Below, one piece after another: positions 19,757 through 28,740 of a stretch of 64,000 bases of DNA; position 1 is the first letter of the stretch, and each line of letters starts with the position of its first letter. This DNA comes from Amycolatopsis umgeniensis. GTDB taxonomy: Bacteria; Actinomycetota; Actinomycetes; Mycobacteriales; Pseudonocardiaceae. The notes under the pieces were generated by a model. The model was not told the DNA's origin. It did no database searches and was given only the letters and a program-made list of their open reading frames with translations. A program made the translations under genes and the position numbers. The DNA lies in NCBI RefSeq assembly GCF_014205155.1, contig NZ_JACHMX010000001.1, positions 2,046,001 through 2,110,000 of the forward strand. Reading direction: 5' to 3'.

Positions 19757-20623
19757 TCAGTCGGGCAGCTGTAGCTCCGTATGCCGCGTGGACAGCATCT
19801 CCGCCAGTTCCCGGAGTTTGATGTTCATGTTCTGCGACGTGTTCCGCAGGACCTCGAACGCCTCCGCCGCGTCGATCCCCCGGCGCGCCATCAGGATGCC
19901 CTTGGCCTGCCCGATCGCGTCCCTGCTGTCCAGCGCCTGCTGGAGTTGTTCCTCCTGAAGCTGACCGCGCGTGACCGCGTGAGTGGTCGCCAGCGCCAGC
20001 GACGCGTGCGTCGCCAGTAGCAACAGCACGTCACGGTCGGCCTTGGCGATACCGTGCGGGCGTCGCGAATAGACGTTCAGCGCGCCCGAAAGCTGCGAAA
20101 CCGACGCCTCCGGGAGCAAAGCCGTCGAGACCAGCGAGTGGAAACCGAGCGCCGCGGCGGCGGGCCCGAACCGGGGCCAGCGCGCGTCTTCGGCGAGGTT
20201 GTCGCTGAAGGCCGCCGCCGGACCCGAAACCCGCGCCGCCTCGACGCAGGCACCCTCGCCGTATTGGTACTGCAGCTGATCCAGCTCGCCGGCGATCTCG
20301 TCGGTCCGCACCGGCGTGTGGAACCCGCCGTCGGGATCGAGCAGGGTGACACTCACCAGATCCGCGCCCGGTACCAGGTCGCGAGTCGCGAAGACCACTC
20401 GTTCGAGTACCGCCGCGACCGAGCCTGAATCCAGTAAAGCCCTGGTCAGGGCTACGAATTGCTTAACCAATGGCCCGGCTAGGAGCCGAGCGCCGTTCTC
20501 GGAGGTCACCGGCAGTTCGCCGTCGCCGACATCCTCGACGAATCGGTTCTTGTCCTGCTGCCAGTCGATTTCATCGGCCAAGGCCCGCCTCTCCCACTTC
20601 TGCACATCGGCGTGATGCACCAC
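19757..20623 (-). CDS. GAF-ANTAR domain antitermination regulator
   Basis: The protein has up to 288 residues: a GAF sensor domain (about 60-200; DLVPGADLVSVTLLDPDGG, YQYGEGACVEAARVSGPAA) followed by an ANTAR RNA-binding domain (about 220-275; LDSRDAIGQAKGILMARRGI, with conserved alanines and leucines). ANTAR proteins bind paired hexaloop hairpins in nascent RNA and prevent termination; the GAF domain senses a small ligand. The outer start is GTG at 20623. A TTG at 20581 has a better ribosome site (GGGAGAGG, 6 nt) and would remove 14 residues. It is divergent from a SpoIIE-type phosphatase gene that also looks sensory. Confidence 0.88.
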   Translation of the reverse strand: MVHHADVQKWERRALADEIDWQQDKNRFVEDVGDGELPVTSENGARLLAGPLVKQFVALTRALLDSGSVAAVLERVVFATRDLVPGADLVSVTLLDPDGGFHTPVRTDEIAGELDQLQYQYGEGACVEAARVSGPAAAFSDNLAEDARWPRFGPAAAALGFHSLVSTALLPEASVSQLSGALNVYSRRPHGIAKADRDVLLLLATHASLALATTHAVTRGQLQEEQLQQALDSRDAIGQAKGILMARRGIDAAEAFEVLRNTSQNMNIKLRELAEMLSTRHTELQLPD

Positions 20624-20931
20624 GGGGAGTCACCGGCGGGAACCGGCGCCGAGCGCGCACCATCAACCGCCGCAACCAACCCGGTTACCGGCGGATCGGC
20701 GCTAACTTCTCAACGCTCAGAACCGCTTTCGGAAGCCGACTTTAGCCGAATGCGATCACCACGCCTACCGCGACCCACGTTCGACCCGTCCCGGAGCGCC
20801 CCCTCCGGCCACACCGGCGATGAACCGCTCGGCCACCTGGCGTAACTCGACGTGCCCACTTGCTCATGTTTCGCATCGGGTGACGGTTGGTACCCGTCCG
20901 CAGTGGTGCCGAGACCCCGGGGGTGATCAAC
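20624..20931. promoter_or_regulatory. Divergent intergenic region between GAF-ANTAR and SpoIIE-type genes
   Basis: About 308 bp with no credible gene. It must hold both promoters, but no convincing -35/-10 pair or sigma-B-type box was found by eye. A short inverted repeat (gttaccggcggatcggcgctaac) lies around 20685-20710. Confidence 0.35.
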
Positions 20932-22356
20932 GTGGCTTCGCTCCAGGCAGAGGAGCAGCGCCGTAGCGTCGCGGCATGCTTCGCGCGGACCGGACTCACC
21001 GTCGAACAGCTGTGGCTGCGGTATTTCGCTCTGGGCGGTGACGTCACCGAAACCGAGCTGGAGGCTTTCCTGGAAGGGCTGCTGCCCCTGCCGAGAATCC
21101 AGCGGGACATGGTGGCCCACGCCGTCAACGAACGGCTCGGCGAGGTTCCGGGCGCGCGCCGCGCTCCGTACAGCCGCGAGACCGGCGAGGACCCTCGCCC
21201 TCGGGGGCCTTTGGCCGCTCTGGTCGGACTTCTCGACGGCGCCCACCGGGCCTCACCGGAACGGCTTCCCGAGATCATCGCCGCCGCAGGCCGGGCGCTG
21301 GACCTCGAGATCGCCGTCTACCTCGCCGACTACGACCAGCGGCAGCTGATCCCGCTCCCCGGCGAGTCGGTGCCCGGCAGGGCGCCACTGGCCATCGAGG
21401 CCAGTACCGCCGGTCAGGCGTACCGGCACGCCGACACCATGCTGGCCGAGGAGCCGGGAGGACCCCGGTTGTGGGCCACGCTGCTGGACGGCGACGAGCG
21501 CATGGGCGTGCTCGAAGTCGAGGCCGGTGCCGACACCGACCTCCACGACCCCTCCCTGCGAACCCAGTGCCAGTGGCTCGCGTCGCTCTCCGGCCATCTC
21601 CTCGCCGCCGCCATGAGGTACGGCGACGGCCTCGACATGCTGCGGCGGCAACGACGGCGCGGCCCCACCGCGGAGCTGCTCTGGCAGAACCTGCCCCCGT
21701 TGACCGCGGCGACGCGCGACGTCGTGGTGGCGGGTGGCGTCGAGCCCACCTACGACGTCCGCGGCGTCACCTTCGACTACGCGCTTTCCGAAACGACAGC
21801 GTGGCTGGCGATCTTCGACGCCGGACGGGACGCCGCGTCCGCGGGCCTGGTGGTTTCGGCGGCGCTCGCGGCCTACCGGTCCGCACGCCGCGAAGACCTG
21901 GATCTACGCGGCCAGGAAGCCGCTGTCGACAAAGCGCTGTCGGCGCAGTTCGGTGACGACGCCACGGTCCGCGGCACGGTGGCCGAGGTGGGCCTCGCCG
22001 ACGGCGGGCTCCGCTATCTCACGGCCGGACGGGTACCACCACTCGTGCTCGGCGACCGCGAACTGACCACATTGGACAGTGGAGGTCGCCCGCCGTTCGG
22101 CGCCGGGCGGCCCGGCCGGATCGCGACCGCGCGGCTGCGGCCACGGGATCTGCTGGTCCTGCACACCGAAGGCCTCTCGGGCGCGCGTGCCACCGACGGC
22201 GAGCGGTTCGCGTTCGCCGACTGCCTGGACGACAACGCCGGGTCCGTACCGCCCGAAACCACCCGGCGCGTGCTCCAGGCGGCGAAGTCCCACTGCGGCA
22301 ACACTTTCACCGGCGACGCCGGACTGCTGATCGCTCGCTGGTCGGGCAGGCCGTGA
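20932..22356 (+). CDS. GAF-like sensor with SpoIIE/PP2C-type serine phosphatase domain
   Basis: The 474-residue protein has an N-terminal helical segment, a central GAF-like region (about 100-240; IIAAAGRALDLEIAVYLADY) and a C-terminal SpoIIE-like PP2C domain (about 260-470; WLAIFDAGRDAASAGLVVSA, then LVLHTEGLSGARATDG, then GDAGLLIARW). The usual metal-binding DxxGHG is replaced by DAGRDAASAG and the DGxxE motif by EGLSGA, so catalytic activity is uncertain. Such proteins act in anti-anti-sigma partner switching. GTG at 20932 is preferred because GGGGTGA lies just upstream; GTG at 20923 is also possible. It converges with the hydrolase gene 7 nt downstream. Confidence 0.8.
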   Translation: MASLQAEEQRRSVAACFARTGLTVEQLWLRYFALGGDVTETELEAFLEGLLPLPRIQRDMVAHAVNERLGEVPGARRAPYSRETGEDPRPRGPLAALVGLLDGAHRASPERLPEIIAAAGRALDLEIAVYLADYDQRQLIPLPGESVPGRAPLAIEASTAGQAYRHADTMLAEEPGGPRLWATLLDGDERMGVLEVEAGADTDLHDPSLRTQCQWLASLSGHLLAAAMRYGDGLDMLRRQRRRGPTAELLWQNLPPLTAATRDVVVAGGVEPTYDVRGVTFDYALSETTAWLAIFDAGRDAASAGLVVSAALAAYRSARREDLDLRGQEAAVDKALSAQFGDDATVRGTVAEVGLADGGLRYLTAGRVPPLVLGDRELTTLDSGGRPPFGAGRPGRIATARLRPRDLLVLHTEGLSGARATDGERFAFADCLDDNAGSVPPETTRRVLQAAKSHCGNTFTGDAGLLIARWSGRP

Positions 22357-22362
22357 GGCGGC

Positions 22363-22917
22363 TCAGCCGCTGAACTCGACCTCTTTGGCCATCACCGTCC
22401 CTCCCTTCCGGCCCGGCGCGGCCTGATACCGCCAGTACAGGTTCGTATGCGCGATGACCTGTTCCGGCTCCGGCGCTCCCCACGCCGTCTTGTCCACGGT
22501 CGTATGCGCGTCGCCGACCAGCGTCGCGTCGTACCCGCGGACGAGGGCGCCGTGCAGTGTCGAGCGGATGCAGGCGTCGGTCTCCGCCCCGACGACCACG
22601 AGCCGCCCGACGCCCCGCTCGGCCAGCACCTTCTCCAGGTCGGTGTCCTCGAACGAATCCCCATAGGACTTCTCGACGAGCGGCTCGGCGTCCTCCCGGC
22701 CCAGTTCGCCGACGATGCGCCATTCCTCGCTGCCTCGCACGAGCTCTTCGTCGGAATGCTGTACCCAGACGACCGGGACGCCTTCCTTCCGCGCCCTGCC
22801 GACGAGGCCGCCGATGGTGGCGATCACCGTGTCGCGGTCGTAGCCGTCGTCGACGACGCCGTTCTGGACGTCGACGACCAAGAGCGCGGTGTTCGGCCGG
22901 TTGTCGAGAGTGGTCAT
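22363..22917 (-). CDS. Isochorismatase-family cysteine hydrolase
   Basis: The 184-residue protein carries the family catalytic triad: Asp in LLVVDVQNGVVDDG, Lys in LVEKSYGDSFEDT and Cys in VVGAETDACIRSTLHGAL. The family includes nicotinamidases, N-carbamoylsarcosine amidases and isochorismatases, so an amide or enol-ether hydrolysis is expected, with unknown substrate. ATG at 22917 is chosen (AGGAGG about 11 nt upstream) over an in-frame ATG at 22977. Confidence 0.88.
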   Translation of the reverse strand: MTTLDNRPNTALLVVDVQNGVVDDGYDRDTVIATIGGLVGRARKEGVPVVWVQHSDEELVRGSEEWRIVGELGREDAEPLVEKSYGDSFEDTDLEKVLAERGVGRLVVVGAETDACIRSTLHGALVRGYDATLVGDAHTTVDKTAWGAPEPEQVIAHTNLYWRYQAAPGRKGGTVMAKEVEFSG

Positions 22918-23002
22918 GACGGGATGTACCTCCTGGTCAGGCTGCTTGCGGCAGACCTTAACCCGGAGCACCGACAAGAACCGGCGATACCGTCGAACCA
23001 GG

Positions 23003-23530
23003 TCAGCCGATGAGCTGCCAAAGGTAACTAGGGCTCTTCACCGGCGCGACGGCCTTCTTCGTCCAGAGGTACTTCACCTTGCACGGCGGGACGATCCGGT
23101 ACTTCTGCACGGTGAACGAGCGGCCTTCCTTGTACTGCTGCAACCGCAGGGTCTTGCCCGCGGGCACCGTCGCGGCGTACGACCACGAATCGGCCTTCGA
23201 GTAGCTCGCGCCGACGCTCACCGCCAGCGAGACGCTCGCCTTGGCGAAGATGACGCCGGCTTCCGCGCTGGTCGTGCCGGTGATGGAGGCGTTGACCGAC
23301 GAGGTCGTGGTCTTGTTGTAGGTGATCGTCCCCGGCCCGCGCAGGTAGTCGCTGCGCAGGTTCGTCTTCATCCACGCCTTGGCGCCGTTCGAGATCGTGT
23401 AGTCGGGCGGATCGTTGACCTCGGGGCACGGCTGGATCGCGAGCGACTGGGCGCCGGCGCCCAGTGCCGCCGGCGCCACGCACAGCGCGCAGCCGAGAAG
23501 GACAGAAGCGGCCACCGACCGGAAACGCAT
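23003..23530 (-). CDS. Secreted protein with aerolysin/ETX-like beta-rich pattern
   Basis: The 175-residue product starts MRFRSVAASVLLGCALCV with a clear Sec signal ending near LGAGAQS; a GGGAGG site lies 6 nt before this ATG. The mature middle is a long Ser/Thr/Ala-rich, beta-prone stretch (TTTSSVNASITGTTSAEAG, then VSLAVSVGASYSKADSW) followed by VPAGKTLRLQQYKEG. This layout (alternating beta strands, then Trp and a VPAGK turn) resembles the membrane-inserting domains of aerolysin/ETX-MTX2 beta-pore toxins, but the similarity is by eye only. Two cysteines remain in the mature protein (QPCPE and PPCKV). No partner gene is adjacent. Confidence 0.75.
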   Translation of the reverse strand: MRFRSVAASVLLGCALCVAPAALGAGAQSLAIQPCPEVNDPPDYTISNGAKAWMKTNLRSDYLRGPGTITYNKTTTSSVNASITGTTSAEAGVIFAKASVSLAVSVGASYSKADSWSYAATVPAGKTLRLQQYKEGRSFTVQKYRIVPPCKVKYLWTKKAVAPVKSPSYLWQLIG

Positions 23531-23636
23531 CGCGTACCTCCCGTTGTCGATCATGAGCGAACGGTAGTACGACTCCCGGCGGCGGCCCGGAAATCCAACC
23601 TGTTCGGGTTACGCCCGACTGTCCACTGTGGTCCCC

Positions 23637-24818
23637 TCACCCGAACGGCGCGAGCCCCTCCAGCAACCTGTCGACGTCCTCGGTGCTGGTGTACGGCGCG
23701 AGCCCGACCCGGAGTGCCGGATCCTCCAGTTTCAAGGCCGCGAAGACTTCGTAGGCGTAGAACGATCCCGCCGGGGCGACGACCTTCTTTTCGGCGAGAT
23801 GCCGTTGCGCCTCGCGCTCGCGGCCGCCGAGGCCCATCAAGATGGTCGGGGTCCGTTCGGCCGCCTTGCAGTGGACGGTGACAGCGTCGCCCAGCCCCTT
23901 TTCCAGCCTGGTGCGCAGCGTGATTTCTTGATCGTGCAAGGAGTTCAGCGAGTTCGTCAGCCGTTCTCGCCGAGATTGGCCCGATCCCGGGTCGAGAGCG
24001 GCGAGGAAGTCCACCGCGGCCTTCGCGCCCGCGAGGATCTCGTAAGGCAGGGTGCCGAATTCGAAGCGTTCGGGCACGGCGTCGGACGACGGCATGAGCT
24101 TGTCCGGTTCGACGGTTTCCAGCAGGGCGGGCGACGCGCCGAGCACCCCGCAGTGCGGGCCGAGGAACTTGTACGGCGAGCAGACGAAGAAGTCCGCTCC
24201 CATCGCCTGGACGTCCACCAGATCGTGGGCCGCGTAGTGCACGCCGTCCACGAACAGCAGCGCCCCCGCGTCGTGGGCGAGGTCGGCGATCCGGCGGATC
24301 GGCGGCTTGGTGCCGAGGACGTTCGAGGCCGCCGTGACCGCGACCAGCTTCGTCCGCTCGGTGAGGACGAGGGAGCCGAGGTCGAGTTCGGTGGTTTCGG
24401 GGTCGATGTCGAGCCAGCGGACGGTCATCCCCGCCCGCGCGGCGGCCTGGACCCAGGGCCGGACGTTCGCGTCGTGGTCGAGACGGCTGACGACGATCTC
24501 GTCGCCCTCACGCCAGTTTTTGGCCAGGTGCCGGGAAAAGTCGTATGTCAGCTGGGTGGCGCTGCGGCCGTGGACGATGCCTTCGGCGGGCACGTTGAGG
24601 AAATCGGCGTACGCGGCGCGGAACCCCGCGACGGCGGTCTCCGCGTTGAGCTCGGACGGACTGACCGTTCCCCGGTTCGACAGCGGGCTGGTCAGCGTCT
24701 CGGCGATGGCGTCGGCGACGGGCCGGGGTGTCTGTGTACCCGCTGGTCCGTCGAAGAAAGCGGTTCCGCCGGCGAGGGACGGGAACTGGAGCCGGAGTGC
24801 GGCGACGTCGATGGCCAT
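23637..24818 (-). CDS. Cysteine desulfurase-like PLP enzyme (aminotransferase class V)
   Basis: The 393-residue fold-type I PLP enzyme shows the cofactor-binding lysine in SPYKFLGPHCG (about residue 230) preceded by LLFVDGVHYAAHD and the phosphate-binding region HGRSATQLTYD. The N-terminus (LRLQFPSLAGGTAFFDGPAG) matches the cysteine desulfurase-like subfamily rather than IscS/NifS, and no Fe-S assembly gene is nearby. The reaction could therefore be desulfuration, selenocysteine lysis or another beta-elimination. It is a monocistronic-looking gene. Confidence 0.88.
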   Translation of the reverse strand: MAIDVAALRLQFPSLAGGTAFFDGPAGTQTPRPVADAIAETLTSPLSNRGTVSPSELNAETAVAGFRAAYADFLNVPAEGIVHGRSATQLTYDFSRHLAKNWREGDEIVVSRLDHDANVRPWVQAAARAGMTVRWLDIDPETTELDLGSLVLTERTKLVAVTAASNVLGTKPPIRRIADLAHDAGALLFVDGVHYAAHDLVDVQAMGADFFVCSPYKFLGPHCGVLGASPALLETVEPDKLMPSSDAVPERFEFGTLPYEILAGAKAAVDFLAALDPGSGQSRRERLTNSLNSLHDQEITLRTRLEKGLGDAVTVHCKAAERTPTILMGLGGREREAQRHLAEKKVVAPAGSFYAYEVFAALKLEDPALRVGLAPYTSTEDVDRLLEGLAPFG

Positions 24819-24854
24819 GACCTCGACTCTGACAGTTACCCGGTGACCGAGTAA

Positions 24855-24892
24855 ACGCTTCGTGGCCGGAACTTTCGCCGGCCACGAAGCGT
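24855..24892. terminator. Perfect 15-bp hairpin downstream of the BNR-repeat gene
   Basis: Arms 24855-24869 and 24878-24892 are exact complements around an 8-nt loop, beginning 8 nt after the stop of the minus-strand gene 24900-26885. There is no T-run. Confidence 0.85.
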
Positions 24893-24899
24893 CTCGGAC

Positions 24900-26885
24900 T
24901 CAGTACAGCGTCAGCCGGTACGCGCCGGACTGCGCGGTGCCCGCGAACAGATACCGGCCGTCCGCGCTGATCGCCATCGAGAGCACCCGCGCGTCGGGCA
25001 GCGCGCCGGGCACCGGCGACCAGGTGCGGCCGAAGTCCGTGCTTCGCAGCACGCCTGCCCCGGTCGCGCTGCTCGCGAACCACACCCTGAAATCGAACGG
25101 ATGCGGCATGATCCGGCTGATCTCACGGGGGTCGTCACCGTCACGGACCCGACGGAAGGTCCGGCCGTTGTCCTCGCTGAGCAGCAGGCCCGCGCCACCG
25201 ACGAGGACACGTCCGCCACCCCAGCGGCTCACCGAGATCGAGCTGACCGGTTCGTCGGAGACCTGCGTCCAGGTCTTGCCGCCGTCGTCGGACCCGGACA
25301 GGCCGCGGGAGTCCCCGCCCCAGACCCGGTTCGCGTTCCAGGGGTCCCCGGCGAGCGCGACGAATCCGTGGTCGGCGGGGAGCGTCTGCCAGGTCTTCCC
25401 GGCGTCGTCGCTGCGATAGAGCACATAACCGCTGGGGGCGAAGGCGGAGACCAGGATCCGGCCCGGTGCGGCCGGGTGGCTCAGGATCGCCTGGGGCGAG
25501 CCCGGCAACGCCTTCTTCACGAAATCCCAGCTGCGGCCGCCGTCCCCGCTTCGCAGGACATCGGCCGCGAAGCCGTTCCGCGTGACCTGCCAGACGACGT
25601 CCGGCCGGCTCGCCGAGACGGACAGGCGCGCGTCTTCGTGCAGCCGGTCCTCCGGGCGCGACAGCCAGGCCCTGGTCTCCGGGGTGACCTTGCCGCGCGG
25701 CAGCGGGGAGCTGTAGATCTCCTGGACACCGGCCGCGACGACGCTCTCGCGCAGGAGATTCCCGGTCGTCACGAGATCGCGGATGGTCTCACCGGGAACG
25801 CCGACCTGCCGGTAACCGCTCTTGCCGCCGTCGGCGTACACACCCCGGTACACCGAGGAGATCAACGTGGTGGCGGGCTTGCCTCCCGAGGCCGGGAGTT
25901 CGACCATGTCGGTGACGCCCTCGCCCGGCGCGGGCGCCGGTTTGCGGGTCCAGGTGCGGCCGAAGTCCGAGCTGACGTCTATGTCGTTATACGTCGCGAC
26001 GTACAGGCGCCCGCCGACGAAGTGCGGCTCGCGCAGCGGCTGACCGCCGGGTTCGCGACGCAGCACCGTCCAGGTCTTCCCGCCGTCGCTGGAGCCGTGC
26101 AGCTCGGCGCCGACCGTGACCACGAATCGCTTGCCGTCGGACGCGACCTGCCCGATCTCGCCGTTGGCCCGGTAGACGAGCTCGGCAGGCCGCTCTTTGC
26201 CGCTGACCCCGCGGACGACCCACAGCGCGTACTCCGGGTAGACCGTCGTGAAGTAGGCGTCGTCGCCGACCATGGTGAGCTTGAGCCTGCCGACCGGGGC
26301 GGCGATCCCTTCCCGGGGCCAGGTCCGCGGCACGTCGTTCCAGTGCCCGCCGCCGTCGATGCTGACGCTCAGCGAATCGAGGTTCTGCACCACGATGACG
26401 GTGCCGGTCGGATCCGTGGCCATGCCGAACGCGCCATCGGGGTACCACTGGCGCAGGGTCTCCCAGGTCTGGCCGCGGTCGGTGGTGCTCAGCAACATGC
26501 CGTACCACTTGCCGACCATGTCCGCGGGTTTGTTGCCGAGGGCGAGCATCCGGTCGGGATTCACCGGATCGACGAAGAATCCCTGGATGACGGTGTCGTC
26601 CGGCAATCCCCGGCGCACGGTCCACGTGGCGCCGCGGTCGCCGGAGAGCCACAACGCGGGCGGTCCGGGCTGCATCATCGCGAGTCCGGCGGGCGAAACG
26701 GCCAGCAGTCCGCCGATGCTGTTCGGGCCGACGGGGTCCCAGCCGCCGCGCGGCAGCCCGGTCGCGTCGACGTCCGAGCGCGGGGTCTGGGGTTCGGCGG
26801 TGGCCACTGATGTCGCCCCGGTGGTCCCGAGAACCGTCAGCAGCCCGAGAACGAACATGCGTTTGGTGATCGATCTCAGTTTCAT
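24900..26885 (-). CDS. Secreted BNR/sortilin-type beta-propeller protein
   Basis: The 661-residue product starts MKLRSITKRMFVLGLLTVLG with a signal peptide ending near VATAEPQ. The rest is a series of Asp-box/BNR propeller repeats of the S/T-x-D-x-G-x-T-W form: LSGDRGATW, STTDRGQTWETL, SIDGGGHW, GSSDGGKTW, SSDFGRTWTR, SGDGGRSWDF, SDDAGKTWQTL, STDFGRTW. Such propellers occur in sialidases, Vps10/sortilin domains and photosystem II assembly factors. No catalytic sialidase residues were recognised, so a binding or structural extracellular role is likelier. A hairpin terminator follows. Confidence 0.82.
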   Translation of the reverse strand: MKLRSITKRMFVLGLLTVLGTTGATSVATAEPQTPRSDVDATGLPRGGWDPVGPNSIGGLLAVSPAGLAMMQPGPPALWLSGDRGATWTVRRGLPDDTVIQGFFVDPVNPDRMLALGNKPADMVGKWYGMLLSTTDRGQTWETLRQWYPDGAFGMATDPTGTVIVVQNLDSLSVSIDGGGHWNDVPRTWPREGIAAPVGRLKLTMVGDDAYFTTVYPEYALWVVRGVSGKERPAELVYRANGEIGQVASDGKRFVVTVGAELHGSSDGGKTWTVLRREPGGQPLREPHFVGGRLYVATYNDIDVSSDFGRTWTRKPAPAPGEGVTDMVELPASGGKPATTLISSVYRGVYADGGKSGYRQVGVPGETIRDLVTTGNLLRESVVAAGVQEIYSSPLPRGKVTPETRAWLSRPEDRLHEDARLSVSASRPDVVWQVTRNGFAADVLRSGDGGRSWDFVKKALPGSPQAILSHPAAPGRILVSAFAPSGYVLYRSDDAGKTWQTLPADHGFVALAGDPWNANRVWGGDSRGLSGSDDGGKTWTQVSDEPVSSISVSRWGGGRVLVGGAGLLLSEDNGRTFRRVRDGDDPREISRIMPHPFDFRVWFASSATGAGVLRSTDFGRTWSPVPGALPDARVLSMAISADGRYLFAGTAQSGAYRLTLY

Positions 26886-27013
26886 GCGGGAGATCTTGGC
26901 GCAAGATCCGACAAAGGTATAGAGGATTCGTCGGATCTTTACCGGACAAGTCGGCGTGTCATCCCGCTCATCCCTCTTGTCAAGACTTGACTTCGGCCAG
27001 ACTCATCCGATCA

Positions 27014-27817
27014 CTAGCGGACGACGATCGCGATCAGCGCGGCGCCGAGCAGGACGAGGTACGCGATCGCGTGGGCGCGGTCCGGGATCCGGCCGACCAC
27101 CCGGCGCGTCACCGCGATGGTCGGCAGCGACCCGCACAACAGCGCACCCGCGGCCACCAGATCGATGTAGCCGAGATGCGAGGCGCTCGAGGACGCGCCT
27201 GTCGCGGCGAAGGCGTAGACGGCGGTGCCGATCACCGCCACCGGCAGGCTCAAGGGGTTCGCCAACGCGGTCGCGTCGGCCATCGGGAGGCCCTTGCGCC
27301 GCATGAGGGGGACGGTGAGCACACTGCCCCCGACCCCGAGGAAGCTCGCCACGGCACCGATCCCGGTCCCGCCCGCGGTGGCGGTGAGCCCGCCGAGCGC
27401 ACGGGGCCGCATGTCGTCCCGCCTGCTCACGAACCCTTTCCGGACCACGCTGTCGGCGATGGTCAGCGCGAGGTACGCGACGAAGAGCCAGCGCAGGACG
27501 CTTTCGTCGGCCGCGGTGGCGGCGAAGGAACCGAGCACGGCGCCCAACCCGATGAAGGCGATGATCGGCCACAGATAGTCGCGACGGAGCCGTCCGGTCC
27601 GCAGTTGGGCGAGGGTCGCGCTCCCGGCGTTGACCACCATCACCGCGGTCGAGGTGGCGACGGCCACGTGCATCGCCCCGAGGGCGTGGTCCGGCTCGGC
27701 GAGCGCGAAGGCGTAAACGACGGGAACGGTGATGAATCCACCGCCGAATCCGAAAAGGACGGTGGTGACGCCGCTCAGGCAACCGAACCCGAGGAGTACC
27801 GAGATCTCGATCAACAC
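27014..27817 (-). CDS. TauE/SafE-family membrane permease (anion/sulfite exporter-like)
   Basis: The product is about 267 residues with eight or so hydrophobic helices and the glycine-rich family motif near the start (LLGFGCLSGVTTVLFGFGGG), repeated in the second half (SFLGVGGSVLTVPLMRRKG). The internal duplication is typical of the family. Members move organosulfur compounds or other anions; the substrate is not deducible. The start is uncertain: GTG at 27817 gives the normal family length, and an ATG at 27853 would add 12 residues. It is divergent from an AraC-family regulator about 90 nt away. Confidence 0.85.
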   Translation of the reverse strand: MLIEISVLLGFGCLSGVTTVLFGFGGGFITVPVVYAFALAEPDHALGAMHVAVATSTAVMVVNAGSATLAQLRTGRLRRDYLWPIIAFIGLGAVLGSFAATAADESVLRWLFVAYLALTIADSVVRKGFVSRRDDMRPRALGGLTATAGGTGIGAVASFLGVGGSVLTVPLMRRKGLPMADATALANPLSLPVAVIGTAVYAFAATGASSSASHLGYIDLVAAGALLCGSLPTIAVTRRVVGRIPDRAHAIAYLVLLGAALIAIVVR

Positions 27818-27908
27818 TCCTTCGACGGTAGGTGCTTCCGACGCGGCGGGCATTCGAAAGCACGCCACTTTCTTTCGCGCGTCGGACAGGGCGGGTAGCC
27901 TCGATGAG

Positions 27909-28682
27909 GTGCGTGACATCCCCATCGACGAGGTCGACCACCTCGACCGCGCGGTGGTGGCGATCCGCACCGATTACCCGCCGGGGCACCGGATTCCCCC
28001 ACATCGGCATCGGCGGGCGCAGTTCCTCTACAGCGCGACGGGGTCGATGCGCGTCGAAACGGCCGACGGCACGTGGACCATCCCGACCCGGCGCGCGGTC
28101 CTCGTCCCGCCGGAGACCGGTCACCAGGTCTTCACGACGACCGTGAGCACCCGAAGCCTGTACATCGAGCCGAAAGCGGTGCCGTGGTTCCCGCGGCACT
28201 GCCAGGTCGTCGAGGTCTCCGCGCTGCTCCGGGAACTGCTGAACGAGGCCGTCGGCGTGCCGGAGCTGTACCCGCCGCGCGGACGGGACGCCGCCGTCAT
28301 CGGCCTGATCCTGCACGAGATCCGGCGGTCCGCCCCGGTCCGGCTCGATCTCCCGCTGCCGAAGCACGAGCGGCTGCGCGCGCTGTGCGAGTCCTTTTTG
28401 GACGCTCCGGACATCCACGATCCGGTGGGCGACTGGGCGTCCAGGCTGCACGTGAGCGAGCGGACGCTGAACCGGATCTTCACCGCCGAGACGGGACTGA
28501 GTTTCGCCCGCTGGCGGCAACGGGCCTGTGTCCTGCATTCCCTTTCCCTGCTTTCGGACGACCGGCCCATCGCCGGGATCGCCGCCTCGCTCGGCTACGA
28601 GAGCCCCGCCGCGTTTTCCACCATGTTCACCCGCCTTCTCGGCACCTCGCCGAGGGATTACCGGGCGGCGTCCGCGCTCTGA
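27909..28682 (+). CDS. AraC-family regulator with cupin sensor domain
   Basis: The 257-residue protein has an N-terminal cupin (PPGHRIPPHRHRRAQFLYSA, VLVPPETGHQV) and a C-terminal pair of helix-turn-helices (WASRLHVSERTLNRIFTAET, then IAGIAASLGYESPAAFSTMF, ending TSPRDYR). The histidines in the cupin could bind a metal or ligand. GTG at 27909 lies 7 nt after TAGCCT, so the transcript is probably leaderless. Its most likely target is the divergent TauE/SafE permease gene, whose promoter must overlap. Confidence 0.87.
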   Translation: MRDIPIDEVDHLDRAVVAIRTDYPPGHRIPPHRHRRAQFLYSATGSMRVETADGTWTIPTRRAVLVPPETGHQVFTTTVSTRSLYIEPKAVPWFPRHCQVVEVSALLRELLNEAVGVPELYPPRGRDAAVIGLILHEIRRSAPVRLDLPLPKHERLRALCESFLDAPDIHDPVGDWASRLHVSERTLNRIFTAETGLSFARWRQRACVLHSLSLLSDDRPIAGIAASLGYESPAAFSTMFTRLLGTSPRDYRAASAL

Positions 28683-28740
28683 ACGCCCGGGTATCGTCGG
28701 GACCGCAATCCCCTTCTCTCGAGCAGGAAGCAGGACGATC

